A DNA stretch of 64,000 nt. Source: DASPHG01 sp035629775 (lineage in GTDB: Bacteria; Actinomycetota; Thermoleophilia; Solirubrobacterales; Thermoleophilaceae). Made by a program: the position numbers and the translations under genes. Below the pieces are notes generated by a model, which worked only from the letters and a program-made list of their open reading frames with translations, was not told the DNA's origin and searched no databases. The stretch is from contig DASPHG010000046.1 in assembly GCA_035629775.1 (NCBI GenBank), positions 28,856 through 92,855 of the forward strand. Reading direction: 5' to 3'. How positions within the stretch are numbered: the first letter of the stretch is position 1; each line of letters begins with the position of its first letter. Shown here in pieces: positions 9,152 through 17,564 of the stretch.

Positions 9152-9874
9152 TTACGGGACGAGTTCCGGGGCCCTGTCGCGGAACTGCTCCTTGAATGCC
9201 CGGATGGCGTCCCACGTCGCGTCGTTCACCCCGTCGCAGCGCAGAATCCGCCCGCCGTTCTGACCGACCCATGCGCTCACCGCAAACGAGTCCTTCAGCT
9301 CCTCGCGCGGCAGCATGATCACGTGGTAGGGGTCCTCGTCGTAGAGCGCCTTGAACTGCCCGAGCTGCTCGTCGGTCAGCGTCGGCTTGAGCCAGACCAG
9401 GATGCGCCCGTGCTCGAGCGTGTGCACCACGTGCGATAGCGGCGGCGACTCCTCGTAGATGTTGTCGTCGGGCCACTCTTGGTAGTGCCGGCCGAGGGCC
9501 GGCGGCTCGGTCTCGTACTCGATGACCTCGTTCGGATCGCTCGTGTGATCCCCTGCGCCCTCCGCCTGGACCTCCTCGATCTCGCAGCCGGCTGCTTCCA
9601 CGGCTGCGTCCAGCTCGCTCTCCTGCCGCTCCGGGATCTCGCCGCCGTCCGGATACGCGATGGTCACGCCGCCGCCGCCACCGTCGCTCCCGCCGCCGTC
9701 GTCATCTCCGCCGGCCAGGAGGACCGCCCCCAGCGCGCCGACGATGCCGAGCACCAGGATCGCCGCCACGACGATCCCGATCAGGCGCTTGCGCGCGGCC
9801 GACTGGGCCGCAGCCTGCTCCTTCGCGAGGCGTTCGCGCCTCAGGGCCTCCTTCTGCTCCTTGCGGCTCGCCAT
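9152..9874 (-). CDS. DUF3105 membrane-anchored protein
   Basis: This 240-aa protein has a basic, charged cytoplasmic N-terminus (MASRKEQKEALRRERL), one transmembrane helix (about residues 29-54), a Gly/Asp/Ser-rich linker, and a C-terminal DUF3105 domain. That domain carries PPALGRHYQEW and HVVHTLEHGRILVWL, where the His residues are the family signature. The function is unknown in the family. The ATG at 9874 is chosen because it shares one base with the stop of the upstream hydrolase (TGATG) and follows an AAGGAAGG ribosome-binding site. The two genes are therefore translationally coupled. Confidence 0.85.
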   Translation of the reverse strand: MASRKEQKEALRRERLAKEQAAAQSAARKRLIGIVVAAILVLGIVGALGAVLLAGGDDDGGGSDGGGGGVTIAYPDGGEIPERQESELDAAVEAAGCEIEEVQAEGAGDHTSDPNEVIEYETEPPALGRHYQEWPDDNIYEESPPLSHVVHTLEHGRILVWLKPTLTDEQLGQFKALYDEDPYHVIMLPREELKDSFAVSAWVGQNGGRILRCDGVNDATWDAIRAFKEQFRDRAPELVP

Positions 9875-10713
9875 CAGGCCACCTTCCTTCGCTTGGCGGG
9901 TGCGGGCTTCCAGCATTCGTCCACGAAAGTGGCGATCTCGTCGGTCAGGCGCGCGGGGGCCAGGCGCAGCTCGAGCAGCGAGTTGGCCTCGAGCATCCGG
10001 CCGTTGCGCAGCTCCCTGACGAGCATGTCGGCGTCCGAGAAGGGGTGGATCGGATCACGCGGGTGCCCGATGACGAGGCCCTGCGTCTCGATCCGCGCGC
10101 GCTCGGACCGCGGCGGGGCGACACGGCCGAAGAAGAGTCCCTGGAGGACGGCCGCCGAGGGCGCCGGGTCGCGGCTGATCCAGTCGAGGCCGACGTCGGA
10201 AAGATGGGTCAGGCCGCGCGGCGCCAGGCGGGCGAGCCGGCCGATCTGGCGCGTGATCGGCGCACCGAACGTCAGGCCGACGAGCAGGGGAGTGAAGGCG
10301 AGCGCGCACCCCAGCAGCGCGTTGTCGAGGACGGGCATCTCGACGACGATCCCGCGCAGCCGCTCGGGGGCGGTGGCCGCCACCTCGAGTGTCACGTTCG
10401 CGCCGAGCGACGTGCCACCGACGACCGCCTCGTCGAGCCCCAGATGGTCGAGGAACGCCACGACCTGCTCGCCGAACAGCGGCATGGAGTAGCGCCACAT
10501 GTCCCGCGGCTGGTCCGCGTCGCCGTGCCCGAGCAGGTCGAGTGAGTACACATGGTTGCCCCGCGCGGCCAGCTCCTGCGCGAGCGGACGGTGCATCGTC
10601 CGCGGCAGGAGGAGCCCGGGGAGCAGCACGAGGTGGCGCGATCCGGAGCCGTACTCGTCGTAGACGAGCCTAAAACCCTGGTGCGTGAAGCTGGCGACGC
10701 GTGGCTCGGCCAT
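9874..10713 (-). CDS. Alpha/beta-fold hydrolase
   Basis: This 279-aa hydrolase has the oxyanion strand LVLLPGLLLP, the core motif LDLLGHGDADQP, and a nucleophile elbow GGTSLGAN (Ser at about residue 98). An acid/His pair is expected near GHPRDPIHPFSDADML. It belongs to the broad epoxide hydrolase/lipase superfamily; the substrate is unknown. It is coupled to the downstream DUF3105 gene through TGATG. A divergent ECF sigma gene begins 102 bp away, so the intergenic stretch 10714-10815 likely holds both promoters. Confidence 0.82.
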   Translation of the reverse strand: MAEPRVASFTHQGFRLVYDEYGSGSRHLVLLPGLLLPRTMHRPLAQELAARGNHVYSLDLLGHGDADQPRDMWRYSMPLFGEQVVAFLDHLGLDEAVVGGTSLGANVTLEVAATAPERLRGIVVEMPVLDNALLGCALAFTPLLVGLTFGAPITRQIGRLARLAPRGLTHLSDVGLDWISRDPAPSAAVLQGLFFGRVAPPRSERARIETQGLVIGHPRDPIHPFSDADMLVRELRNGRMLEANSLLELRLAPARLTDEIATFVDECWKPAPAKRRKVA

Positions 10714-10780
10714 GCGGGGCGGCAGGATAACCGCTCAACCTCGGACGACCCCAGGCGTTGTCGAGTTGATTCGCGAAAGG

Positions 10781-10809
10781 TTTTCCCAATAGGGGTCGGT
10801 GTCGATAAT
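10781..10809 (+). promoter_or_regulatory. Candidate promoter for the sigma-factor gene
   Basis: GATAAT (10804-10809) matches five of six bases of a -10 element, with a weak TTTTCC (10781-10786) 17 bp upstream. Transcription would begin at or just before the ATG at 10816, giving a leaderless mRNA. No Shine-Dalgarno sequence is seen. Confidence 0.35.
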
Positions 10810-10815
10810 GGCTAC

Positions 10816-12306
10816 ATGGAGGCTCACTCGCTCGCGCATGCGGGCGGACTCAAGCTCCCGCGGTCGCGGGCGTTCCTGGCTGCGCTCGGCGACGAGCGGC
10901 TGGTCGATCAGGTCCGGCGCGGGAACGAGGCGGCCTTCGAGGTCCTCTACGACCGCTACCACGGCTCGATCCTCTCGTACTGCCGCCACATGCTCGGCTC
11001 GCGCGACGAGGGCGAGGACGCTCTTCAGCAGGCATTCGTCTCGGCCCACGCCGATCTCATGGCGAGCGACAAGCCGGTGCGGTTCAAGCCTTGGCTCTAC
11101 GCGATCGCCCGCAACCGGTGCCTCTCCATGCTGCGCGCGCGACGGGAGCAGCCGAGCGACGACCTCGAACGCATCTCGACCGCCGGGCTCAGCGAGGAGG
11201 TTCAGCAGCGCGCGGACCTCCAGGAGGTCGTGGCCGACATCCAGGACCTGCCCGACGAGCAGCGTGGCGCGCTCATCCTCGCGGAGCTCGGCGATCTCTC
11301 CCACGCCGAGGTCGCCCAGATCATCGGCTGCGAGGCGGCGAAGGTGAAATCGCTCGTATTCCAGGCCCGCTCGGGGCTGATGGAGCGCCGGGAGGCGCGC
11401 GAGACGCCCTGCGCGGAGATCCGCGAGCAGCTCTCGGTCCTGCGCGGCGGGTCGCTCCGACGCGGTCCCCTGCGGCGCCACCTGAAGGCGTGCCCGGGCT
11501 GCCGCGAGTTCCGCGCGGAGGTGCGCCGCCAGCGCCAGATGGTCGCGGCGATCCTCCCGGTGATCCCCACCCTCGGCCTCAAGGAGAGCGCGCTCGCCGC
11601 CGCCGGTGTCGGCGTCGGGGCGGGCTCGGCCGGCGGCGCCGCCGCGCTGGCGGGCGGAGGCGCGGCTCTGGCGGCGAAGGCGAGCGTCGCGAAGATCGCC
11701 GTGATCGCCGTCGCCACCACGGGCGCCGTGGGCGGCGCGGTCGCGGTGCAGCAGGCAGCGGGGGGCGGCGACGGACGCGATCGTGACCGCCCCGCCGCCG
11801 AGTCGGCGCCAGCGGGCGCCCCGGGCGCGACGGACGCGCTGCCGGGGGTCCCGGGTGAGGGTCGAGCCGAGGACCACACGCGACGTCTGAACCGCACACC
11901 GGCCGCGGATGCGAAGCGCGACCGCGGGCGCGCGGATGCCCGCTCCGACGGCAAGAACGGCTTCGATCCGAAGCAGGGCGGCTCGGGCGGCGATCGCGCG
12001 CGCGATTTCGCGGCCGGTCGCGGCGAGGGTAAGCACCTGGGGATCGAGAAGCAGGCGGAGCGCGGCACCGTGCCGCGCGGGCAGACGAAGCCGGATGGGC
12101 CACGCGGCCAGTCGGGGCAGGCCAAGGCGAAGGCCCCCGGGCAGATGAAGGCCCCCGGGCAGACGAAGGAGAAGCCCGCCTCCGCAGGGCCCAAGCCGAA
12201 GCCGGAGAAGGCCAAGCCGGCCCCCAACAACGCCAACCCGGAGCCGGGACCGCCGGAGGAGCGCGGCCCGCTCGGGAAGCTCCTCGGGCCGAAGCCGAAG
12301 CCCTAG
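10816..12306 (+). CDS. ECF sigma factor fused to zinc-finger/transmembrane anti-sigma-like tail
   Basis: This 496-aa protein starts with sigma70 region 2 (about residues 30-100: DQVRRGNEAAFEVLYDRYH, FKPWLYAIARNRC) and region 4 (about 130-190: LPDEQRGALILAELGDLSHAEVAQIIG). A zinc-finger-like HxxxCxxC follows (HLKACPGC, about residue 221). One hydrophobic helix lies at about 293-315, and then a long Lys/Pro/Gly-rich tail of about 180 residues. Region 3 is absent, as in ECF factors. The HxxxCxxC and membrane helix are normally found in a separate anti-sigma factor, so the sigma may be membrane-held and autoregulated. The stop shares CTAG with the convergent esterase gene. Confidence 0.88.
   Translation: MEAHSLAHAGGLKLPRSRAFLAALGDERLVDQVRRGNEAAFEVLYDRYHGSILSYCRHMLGSRDEGEDALQQAFVSAHADLMASDKPVRFKPWLYAIARNRCLSMLRARREQPSDDLERISTAGLSEEVQQRADLQEVVADIQDLPDEQRGALILAELGDLSHAEVAQIIGCEAAKVKSLVFQARSGLMERREARETPCAEIREQLSVLRGGSLRRGPLRRHLKACPGCREFRAEVRRQRQMVAAILPVIPTLGLKESALAAAGVGVGAGSAGGAAALAGGGAALAAKASVAKIAVIAVATTGAVGGAVAVQQAAGGGDGRDRDRPAAESAPAGAPGATDALPGVPGEGRAEDHTRRLNRTPAADAKRDRGRADARSDGKNGFDPKQGGSGGDRARDFAAGRGEGKHLGIEKQAERGTVPRGQTKPDGPRGQSGQAKAKAPGQMKAPGQTKEKPASAGPKPKPEKAKPAPNNANPEPGPPEERGPLGKLLGPKPKP
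12127..12171 (+). repeat. Short tandem repeat in the sigma-factor tail
   Basis: AAGGCCCCCGGGCAG occurs twice in direct tandem (18-bp period) and encodes repeated KAPGQ(M/T) units in the Lys/Pro-rich C-terminal tail. Confidence 0.7.
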
Positions 12307-12950
12307 GCGAGCGCCGCCGGCACCCAGCTCGCGCCGAGCTCCGCCAGGAAGCCCGGCTCCACGGCGTGCGGCAGCGGGTACTCGCGGTAGGTGAGGTCGA
12401 CGCCGGCCGCTCCCAGGCGCTCTCGCGCGTCACGTCCCCACTCCACCCCGATCATGGTGTCGTACTCGCCGTGCCCAACCGCGACCGGGAGACCGTCCCG
12501 GCCGGCCAGGTCGAGCTCGAACCCCTCGACCGTGGGCATGAAGCCGCTCAGCGCGACGATTCCGGCCGGGGCGGGCCGCCCGGCGCCGAGGCCGAGCGCG
12601 TACGACATCACGGCTCCCTGCGAGAACCCGCCGAGGATCGTCCGGTCGGGGGCGATGCCCTCCCACCCCAGCACCGCGTCGAGCCACGCGGACGCCGTGG
12701 AGTAGGTCGCGTGGAAGGTGTCGTGGTCGGGAAAGCCGATCCGCGCGACCGCGTACCAGTGCGCGCCGCCGGGCGGCAGCGACAGGGGCCCCCGCGGCGT
12801 GATCCCCACGAGCCGCCGCTCCGGGTCGAGCACGTCGAGCAGCGGCAGGAGGTCGTGCTCGCTCGTCCCGCGCCCGTGGAAGAGGACGAGCGCGCCGTCG
12901 GGCTCGCCCGCGGCCGCCCGTCTGAGGTACGTGAGCGCGTCCGCTGCCAT
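12303..12950 (-). CDS. Phospholipase/carboxylesterase-type hydrolase
   Basis: This 215-aa alpha/beta hydrolase of the phospholipase/carboxylesterase family starts its core with LVLFHGRGTSEHDLLPL. The nucleophile lies in GGFSQGAVMS, the acid in GEYDTMI and the His in LPHAVEP, so the catalytic triad is complete. Small-molecule esters are the usual substrates of this family. It is convergent with the sigma gene (CTAG-shared stops) and divergent from the PhzF gene with a 32-bp gap. The physiological ester is unknown. Confidence 0.88.
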   Translation of the reverse strand: MAADALTYLRRAAAGEPDGALVLFHGRGTSEHDLLPLLDVLDPERRLVGITPRGPLSLPPGGAHWYAVARIGFPDHDTFHATYSTASAWLDAVLGWEGIAPDRTILGGFSQGAVMSYALGLGAGRPAPAGIVALSGFMPTVEGFELDLAGRDGLPVAVGHGEYDTMIGVEWGRDARERLGAAGVDLTYREYPLPHAVEPGFLAELGASWVPAALA

Positions 12951-12982
12951 CGCCGCGCAGGCTACGCCGTACGCTCCGCGGG

Positions 12983-13672
12983 GTGACGGTCGCCCACCTG
13001 CACGTGCTTCGCGTCTTCGTCGGCCCCGATGGCCGCGGGGGGAACCCGCTCGGCGTCTTTCTCGATCCCCCGCCGCTCGACGACGCCGACATGCAGGCGG
13101 TCGCCGCGGACCTGGGCTTCAGCGAGACGGTCTTCGTCGGCGACCGCGAGGCGGCGCGCCTGCGCATCTTCACGCCGGCGGTCGAGCTCCCGCTTGCGGG
13201 CCATCCCCTCGTGGGCACGGCCTGGCTCCTCCACCGCGAGGGGCCCGCCCCGGCGGTCCTGCGGCCGCCGGCGGGTGAAGTGCCCACGTGGCAGGACGCA
13301 GGCCTGACTTGGATCCGTGCGCGGCCGGCCGACGCGCCGGAGTTCGACCTCGTGGAACTTGGCTCGGCGGCGGAGGTGGAGAAGCTTTCGGCGGCGCCCG
13401 ACGGGGGTGGCCGGACGGTCGCGTGGGCGTGGGACGACGAGGGGGCCGGCACGATGCGCGTGCGCGCGTTCCTGCCCGAGCTCGGCGTGCCCGAAGACGA
13501 GGCCACCGGCTCAGCGGCGCTCAGGCTGTGCGCGCTGGTGGGCCGGGCGGTCGAGATCCACCAGGGCACGGAATCGCGGATCAGCGCCCGCCCGGCTGAC
13601 GGCGGGACCGTGGACCTGGGCGGCCGGGTGGAGCCGGTCGAGGAACGCGAGTACCGGCGGCCGGGCGGCTAG
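12983..13672 (+). CDS. PhzF-family isomerase/epimerase-like protein
   Basis: This 229-aa protein begins with LHVLRVFVGPDGRGGNPLGVFLD, the usual PhzF N-terminus. The expected catalytic Glu is in LGFSETVFV, and FTPAVELPLAGHPLVGTAWLL and EDEATGSAALRLC complete the diaminopimelate-epimerase-like fold motifs. It is shorter than many homologues (about 260-300 aa), with reduced linkers. The substrate is unknown; most genomes carry PhzF relatives with no phenazine pathway, and none is present here. The GTG at 12983 is the start because the family motif follows at once. Confidence 0.85.
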   Translation: MTVAHLHVLRVFVGPDGRGGNPLGVFLDPPPLDDADMQAVAADLGFSETVFVGDREAARLRIFTPAVELPLAGHPLVGTAWLLHREGPAPAVLRPPAGEVPTWQDAGLTWIRARPADAPEFDLVELGSAAEVEKLSAAPDGGGRTVAWAWDDEGAGTMRVRAFLPELGVPEDEATGSAALRLCALVGRAVEIHQGTESRISARPADGGTVDLGGRVEPVEEREYRRPGG

Positions 13673-13830
13673 CGCTTCTTCTTCTTCTCGCGGGGGGGCC
13701 GCGGCGGGAATTTCTTCCGCTCGGCCGCCGTCATCTTGCGCACGACGAGGTCGCCGCTCTCGATCTGCTCCTGGATCTCGTTGAGCTTGGCCTGGCGCTT
13801 CTCGTCCTGGCGCTCCTTGGGCGTCTTCAC
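13669..13830 (-). CDS. Small highly basic protein
   Basis: This 53-aa, strongly charged protein begins at GTG 13830 and encodes KTPKERQDEKRQ, a central helix with LNEIQEQIESGDLVV, and a C-terminal PRPPREKKKKR tail. I do not recognise a family. The frame stays open to 13965, but the extra residues look non-coding, so the GTG was chosen. Its stop shares CTAG with the PhzF gene. A basic, lysine-tailed small protein may bind nucleic acid, but that is only a guess. Confidence 0.55.
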   Translation of the reverse strand: MKTPKERQDEKRQAKLNEIQEQIESGDLVVRKMTAAERKKFPPRPPREKKKKR

Positions 13831-13943
13831 GCCTACATCGTCCCCGGCGCACCGGACGGCCATGCCCGGTCCCAGCCCCCTCCAAATGTCCAGGCCCCAA
13901 GAGCCGATTTCACGTCTGCACGGATTCCTCCGAGAAAAGCTCC

Positions 13944-14639
13944 ATGGATGCGCGACGGATTGCAATTCCCCTGGCGACGCTCGCCCTGATGGCGATGTCG
14001 GCCCCTCTTGCCCCGGCCGTGGACCTCGGCTCGGTGAGCGTGCGGGCGCCGGGCACGGACCCGCTCAGGGACGGAAAGGCGGCCAACCGCGTGAACGAGA
14101 AGCGCTGGGAGCCGCGGCGCGGCAACCGGCGCGAGAACCGCAACGTCCCGAGCGACCGCGAGCTGGCCGAGTTCCGGCGCAAGAGCGTGATCGCCTACCG
14201 CCACGAGGTCACCGGGCGCTATCGCGGCACGACCGACGAGATCATCCAGTGGGCGGCGCGCAAGTGGGGGTTCGACCCCGACCTGTTCCGCGCCGTGGCG
14301 TACGTCGAGTCGCGCTGGCGGATGAATGCGGTCGGCGACGGCGGCCTGTCCTATGGCCTCTTCCAGCTCAAGAAGACCTACTACTGCTGCGTGGAGTTCA
14401 CGTCGAGGATGAGCGCCTTCAACGCGGACTACTACGGCGCGATCCTGCGGGCGTACTACGACGGTCGCGAGACGTGGCTGAACGACATGGAGCGCGGCGA
14501 GCGCTACACGCGCGGTGACCTGTGGGGCAGCATCGGGGCCCACTACGCGGGTCGCTGGCGGACGGGCCCGGCGATGGACTACGTCCGGATGGTCAAGCGG
14601 GCGCTCGACGACGCTCCGTGGCGCGAATCGGACTTCTGA
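13944..14639 (+). CDS. Secreted lytic transglycosylase (SLT domain)
   Basis: This 231-aa protein has a signal peptide (IPLATLALMAMSAPLAPA) and a lysozyme-like SLT domain at about residues 90-215. The catalytic Glu is in AYVESRWRMNAVGDGGLSYGLFQL, matching the ESxxxxxAxxxxGxxGLxQ motif. It should cleave the MurNAc-GlcNAc glycosidic bond of peptidoglycan to form 1,6-anhydro ends. Its position immediately before mreB (27 bp) suggests one cell-wall transcription unit. Confidence 0.88.
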   Translation: MDARRIAIPLATLALMAMSAPLAPAVDLGSVSVRAPGTDPLRDGKAANRVNEKRWEPRRGNRRENRNVPSDRELAEFRRKSVIAYRHEVTGRYRGTTDEIIQWAARKWGFDPDLFRAVAYVESRWRMNAVGDGGLSYGLFQLKKTYYCCVEFTSRMSAFNADYYGAILRAYYDGRETWLNDMERGERYTRGDLWGSIGAHYAGRWRTGPAMDYVRMVKRALDDAPWRESDF

Positions 14640-14666
14640 GCCGCCCCGGTCCGTAACCTGTCCCCG

Positions 14667-15746
14667 ATGTTCGGTGGCGGCGGTGGCCGCGACATCGCGA
14701 TCGACCTTGGCACCGCCAATACCCTCGTCTTCGAGCGCGGCCGCGGCATCGCGCTCTCCGAGCCGTCGGTCGTGGCGGTGGACGCCGAGAGCGGCAGCGT
14801 CCAGGCGGTCGGCGACGACGCGCGCCGGATGATCGGCCGCACGCCGGCCACCATCTCGGCGATCAGGCCGTTGCGGCACGGCGTGATCGCGGACTTCGAG
14901 GTGACGGAGCGGATGTTGCGGTACTTCATCCGCAGCGTGCACCCGCGCCCGTACCCGCGCTCGCGCGTGGTGATGTGCGCGCCGTCGGGCGTCACGGAGG
15001 TCGAGAAGCGCGCGGTGGAGGAGGCCTGTCTCGCCGCCGGCGCACGCAAGGTGCAGCTGATCGAGGAGCCGATCGCCGCCGCCATCGGCGCGGGCCTCCC
15101 CATCGGCGAACCGAGCGGCAACATGGTCGTGGACATCGGCGGCGGCACCAGCGAGGTCGCCGTGATCGCGCTGGGCGGCATGATCGTCTCGGAGTCGCTG
15201 CGCGTCGGCGGGTACGACTTCGACGACGCCATCGCCACTCATCTCAAGCGCGCGCACGGCATCGTCGTCGGGCAGCAGACAGCGGAGAAGCTGAAGCTCG
15301 ACATCGGCTCGGCGACGGCGCTCGCGCAGGAGCTCGAGACGGAGGTGCGCGGCCGCGACGTGGCGACGGGCCTGCCGAAGACGCTGACCTTGACGAGCCA
15401 GGAGCTGCGCGCGGCGTGCGCCGAGCCGCTCGCGGCGGTCATCGAGGCGGTCAAGACGACCCTCGAGCAGACACCGCCGGAGCTCGCCGCGGACATCTCG
15501 ACGCGCGGGATCCTGCTCGCGGGCGGCGGAGCGCTCCTGCGCGGGTTCGACACCCTGCTCCACGACGCGACCGAGCTGCCGGTCCGGTTGGCCGAGTCGC
15601 CACTCACCTGCGTCGTCCTGGGCGCCGGTCAGGCGCTCGAGGAGTTCGACGCGATGGAGGAGCTCGACGGGCGACCCACGCGGCGCCGCTCTCCGCGTCC
15701 GCGGCGCGCCTCGTTCGCGCGATCCGGGCGAAGCCGCCGCCGTTAG
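14667..15746 (+). CDS. mreB: Rod-shape determining actin homologue MreB, with basic tail
   Basis: This 359-aa actin-fold protein has phosphate-1 DIAIDLGTANTLVF, GVIADFEVTERMLRYF, VVDIGGGTSEVAVIALGG and LLAGGGALLRGFD, with all nucleotide-binding motifs present. It should form membrane-associated filaments that direct cell-wall synthesis. No mreC or mreD follows, unlike the standard locus. The C-terminus extends past the usual end with a Ser/Arg-rich tail (about residues 333-359), which may contact membrane or nucleic acid. The preceding gene encodes a lytic transglycosylase. Confidence 0.93.
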   Translation: MFGGGGGRDIAIDLGTANTLVFERGRGIALSEPSVVAVDAESGSVQAVGDDARRMIGRTPATISAIRPLRHGVIADFEVTERMLRYFIRSVHPRPYPRSRVVMCAPSGVTEVEKRAVEEACLAAGARKVQLIEEPIAAAIGAGLPIGEPSGNMVVDIGGGTSEVAVIALGGMIVSESLRVGGYDFDDAIATHLKRAHGIVVGQQTAEKLKLDIGSATALAQELETEVRGRDVATGLPKTLTLTSQELRAACAEPLAAVIEAVKTTLEQTPPELAADISTRGILLAGGGALLRGFDTLLHDATELPVRLAESPLTCVVLGAGQALEEFDAMEELDGRPTRRRSPRPRRASFARSGRSRRR

Positions 15747-15792
15747 GGCCGAACCTGCGCGATCGCGGGTTCCAGCTCTTACATTTCCGCCT

Positions 15793-17550
15793 GTGAGACC
15801 CGGCCTCGCCTTCATGGTGGCGCTCCTCGCGTCCGCTTTCACCGCGCCCGCGGCAGGCGCCGAGGCGACCCGCCTGTACTGGGGGAACGACCTGAACATC
15901 GGGTCGACCGTCGAGCGGTGCGAGTTGCACACCGTGCCGTGCGACGCGGAGAATGTCGCCGAGGAGCAGGACAACCCGTTCGGCGTGGCGGTGAACGGCG
16001 CGCACGTCTACTGGACGAACGCGGACGGGAACTCGGTCCAGCGGTGCGAGCTGGACGCGGCGATGCCGTGTACCGGCGAGGTGATCGCGACCGGTGAGGC
16101 GGAGCCGACGGGCATCGCGTTGAGCGACACGCACGTCTACTGGACGACCAACATGCCGGGCGCCGTGCGCCGCTGCGCGCTGGCCGCGCCGCTGCCGTGC
16201 ACTCCGGAGACCGTGGTCGCGTCGGCGCCCGACGCCTCGCACCCGGCCGTGAACGCGACCCATCTGTATTGGACGGAATTCGAGGGCGGACGGGTGCGCC
16301 GCTGCGCGCTGACGGCGATTCCCTGCACTCCCGAGGACGTGGCGACGGGTCAGGACCGCCCGGTCGGGATCGCGCTCGACGCGACCCATGTGTATTGGGC
16401 GAACACCGGCCTGAGCAGCTCGACCCAGGGCACGGTGGTCCGCTGTGCCCTGGCGGACGCCCTCCCATGCACGCCCGAGCTCGTGGCCACGAACTTCGTG
16501 GGGACCCGTGGCGTGGCCGTTGACGACGCGCACGTCTACTGGTCGAACGTCAACTCGGGCGAGATCTTCCGCTGTCCGATCGACGCCTCGTTCCCATGCG
16601 GATCACCCACCGAGGTCGCGACGGGCGAACTGGGGACCTCAGGGATCGCGCTTGAGATCCCGCCGCCGGCGCGCGACAGCGACGGCGACGGCGTGCTGGA
16701 CGAGGACGACAATTGCCCGTTCGACGCGAACGCCGGCCAGGAGGACCGCGACGGCGACGGCGTCGGCGCGGCGTGCGACACGACCGACTTCCTGCCGGGC
16801 CCGTGCGCGAACGAGCAGCGCGGCACGGATTCCGGCGAGTTGATCGTGGGCTCCGAGTTCGGCGACGAGATACGAGCGCTCGCCGGCGACGACCGGGTCG
16901 TCGGGAGGCTGGGCGACGACTGCCTCCACGGTGACGACGGCGACGACCGCGTGTGGGGTGACGACGGCAACGACCGCCTCTGGGGCGAGTTCGGCGCCGA
17001 CCGCCTCAACGGGTTGGCGGGCGACGACAACCTGCGCGGCGGCGGCGGGGACGATCGCCTCTCGGGAAGCGCGGGCGACGACCAGGTTCGCGGCGGCCGG
17101 GCGGTGGACGTCCTTCGCGGGCAGATCGGCAATGACCGGCTGCGCGGTGGGCGCGGTGCGGACCGGCTGATCGCGCACGCGGGCGACGACCGGTTGTGGG
17201 GCAGCTACGGCGCCGACCGCCTCCAGGGCCGCATCGGCAACGACAAGCTCCGCGGCGGCCTCGGCGCGGACCGCCTGCTGGGCCGCGCCGACGACGACGA
17301 CCTGCTGGCGGGCGGCGGCGCCGACCGGCTGCTCGGCCAGCGGGGCGACGACTTTCTATCCGGCGGTCGCGGCGCGGACCGGCTGAACGGCGGCACCGGC
17401 ACGAACCGCTACTTCGGCGGCCGCGGCGACGACCGCATCGAGTCGCGGAACCGCGTTCCCGAGCGCATCCGCTGCGGCCCGGGTACCGATGTCGTGCGCG
17501 CCGACCTCGTCGATCAGGTCTTCGGCTGCGAGCGCGTCAGCCGTCGCTAG
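15793..17550 (+). CDS. Secreted Cys-paired propeller / thrombospondin type 3 / RTX-repeat protein
   Basis: This 585-aa secreted protein starts at GTG. After a signal peptide (to about residue 23) come six or seven HVYWTN-type repeats of about 45 residues, as in YWTD-like propellers. Several carry RC(E/A)L...PC, so a Cys pair recurs per blade. Around residue 295 is a Ca-binding thrombospondin type 3-like segment (DSDGDGVLDEDDNCPF, DRDGDGVGAACD). From about 346 to 560 are hemolysin-type GGxGxDxLxx repeats, unusually rich in Arg (GADRLLG, DDRLWG). It is likely a calcium-folded surface or secreted adhesin. No enzymatic domain is visible. Confidence 0.82.
   Translation: MRPGLAFMVALLASAFTAPAAGAEATRLYWGNDLNIGSTVERCELHTVPCDAENVAEEQDNPFGVAVNGAHVYWTNADGNSVQRCELDAAMPCTGEVIATGEAEPTGIALSDTHVYWTTNMPGAVRRCALAAPLPCTPETVVASAPDASHPAVNATHLYWTEFEGGRVRRCALTAIPCTPEDVATGQDRPVGIALDATHVYWANTGLSSSTQGTVVRCALADALPCTPELVATNFVGTRGVAVDDAHVYWSNVNSGEIFRCPIDASFPCGSPTEVATGELGTSGIALEIPPPARDSDGDGVLDEDDNCPFDANAGQEDRDGDGVGAACDTTDFLPGPCANEQRGTDSGELIVGSEFGDEIRALAGDDRVVGRLGDDCLHGDDGDDRVWGDDGNDRLWGEFGADRLNGLAGDDNLRGGGGDDRLSGSAGDDQVRGGRAVDVLRGQIGNDRLRGGRGADRLIAHAGDDRLWGSYGADRLQGRIGNDKLRGGLGADRLLGRADDDDLLAGGGADRLLGQRGDDFLSGGRGADRLNGGTGTNRYFGGRGDDRIESRNRVPERIRCGPGTDVVRADLVDQVFGCERVSRR
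16830..17450 (+). repeat. RTX-type nonapeptide coding repeats
   Basis: Over twenty degenerate 27-bp units encode GxDDRLxG/GADRLxG nonapeptides (hemolysin-type calcium-binding repeats). They are periodic coding sequence, with no spacers like those of CRISPR. Confidence 0.85.
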
Positions 17551-17564
17551 GTACGCTCGAGCCG

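Noticed and set aside
7171..9195. 674-codon plus-strand frame opposite the amidase
   Set aside because: High GC keeps antisense frames open; the minus strand has a signal peptide and a complete amidase domain.
16830..17450. CRISPR-like periodic repeats
   Set aside because: The 27-bp period is coding (RTX nonapeptides), with no unique spacers.
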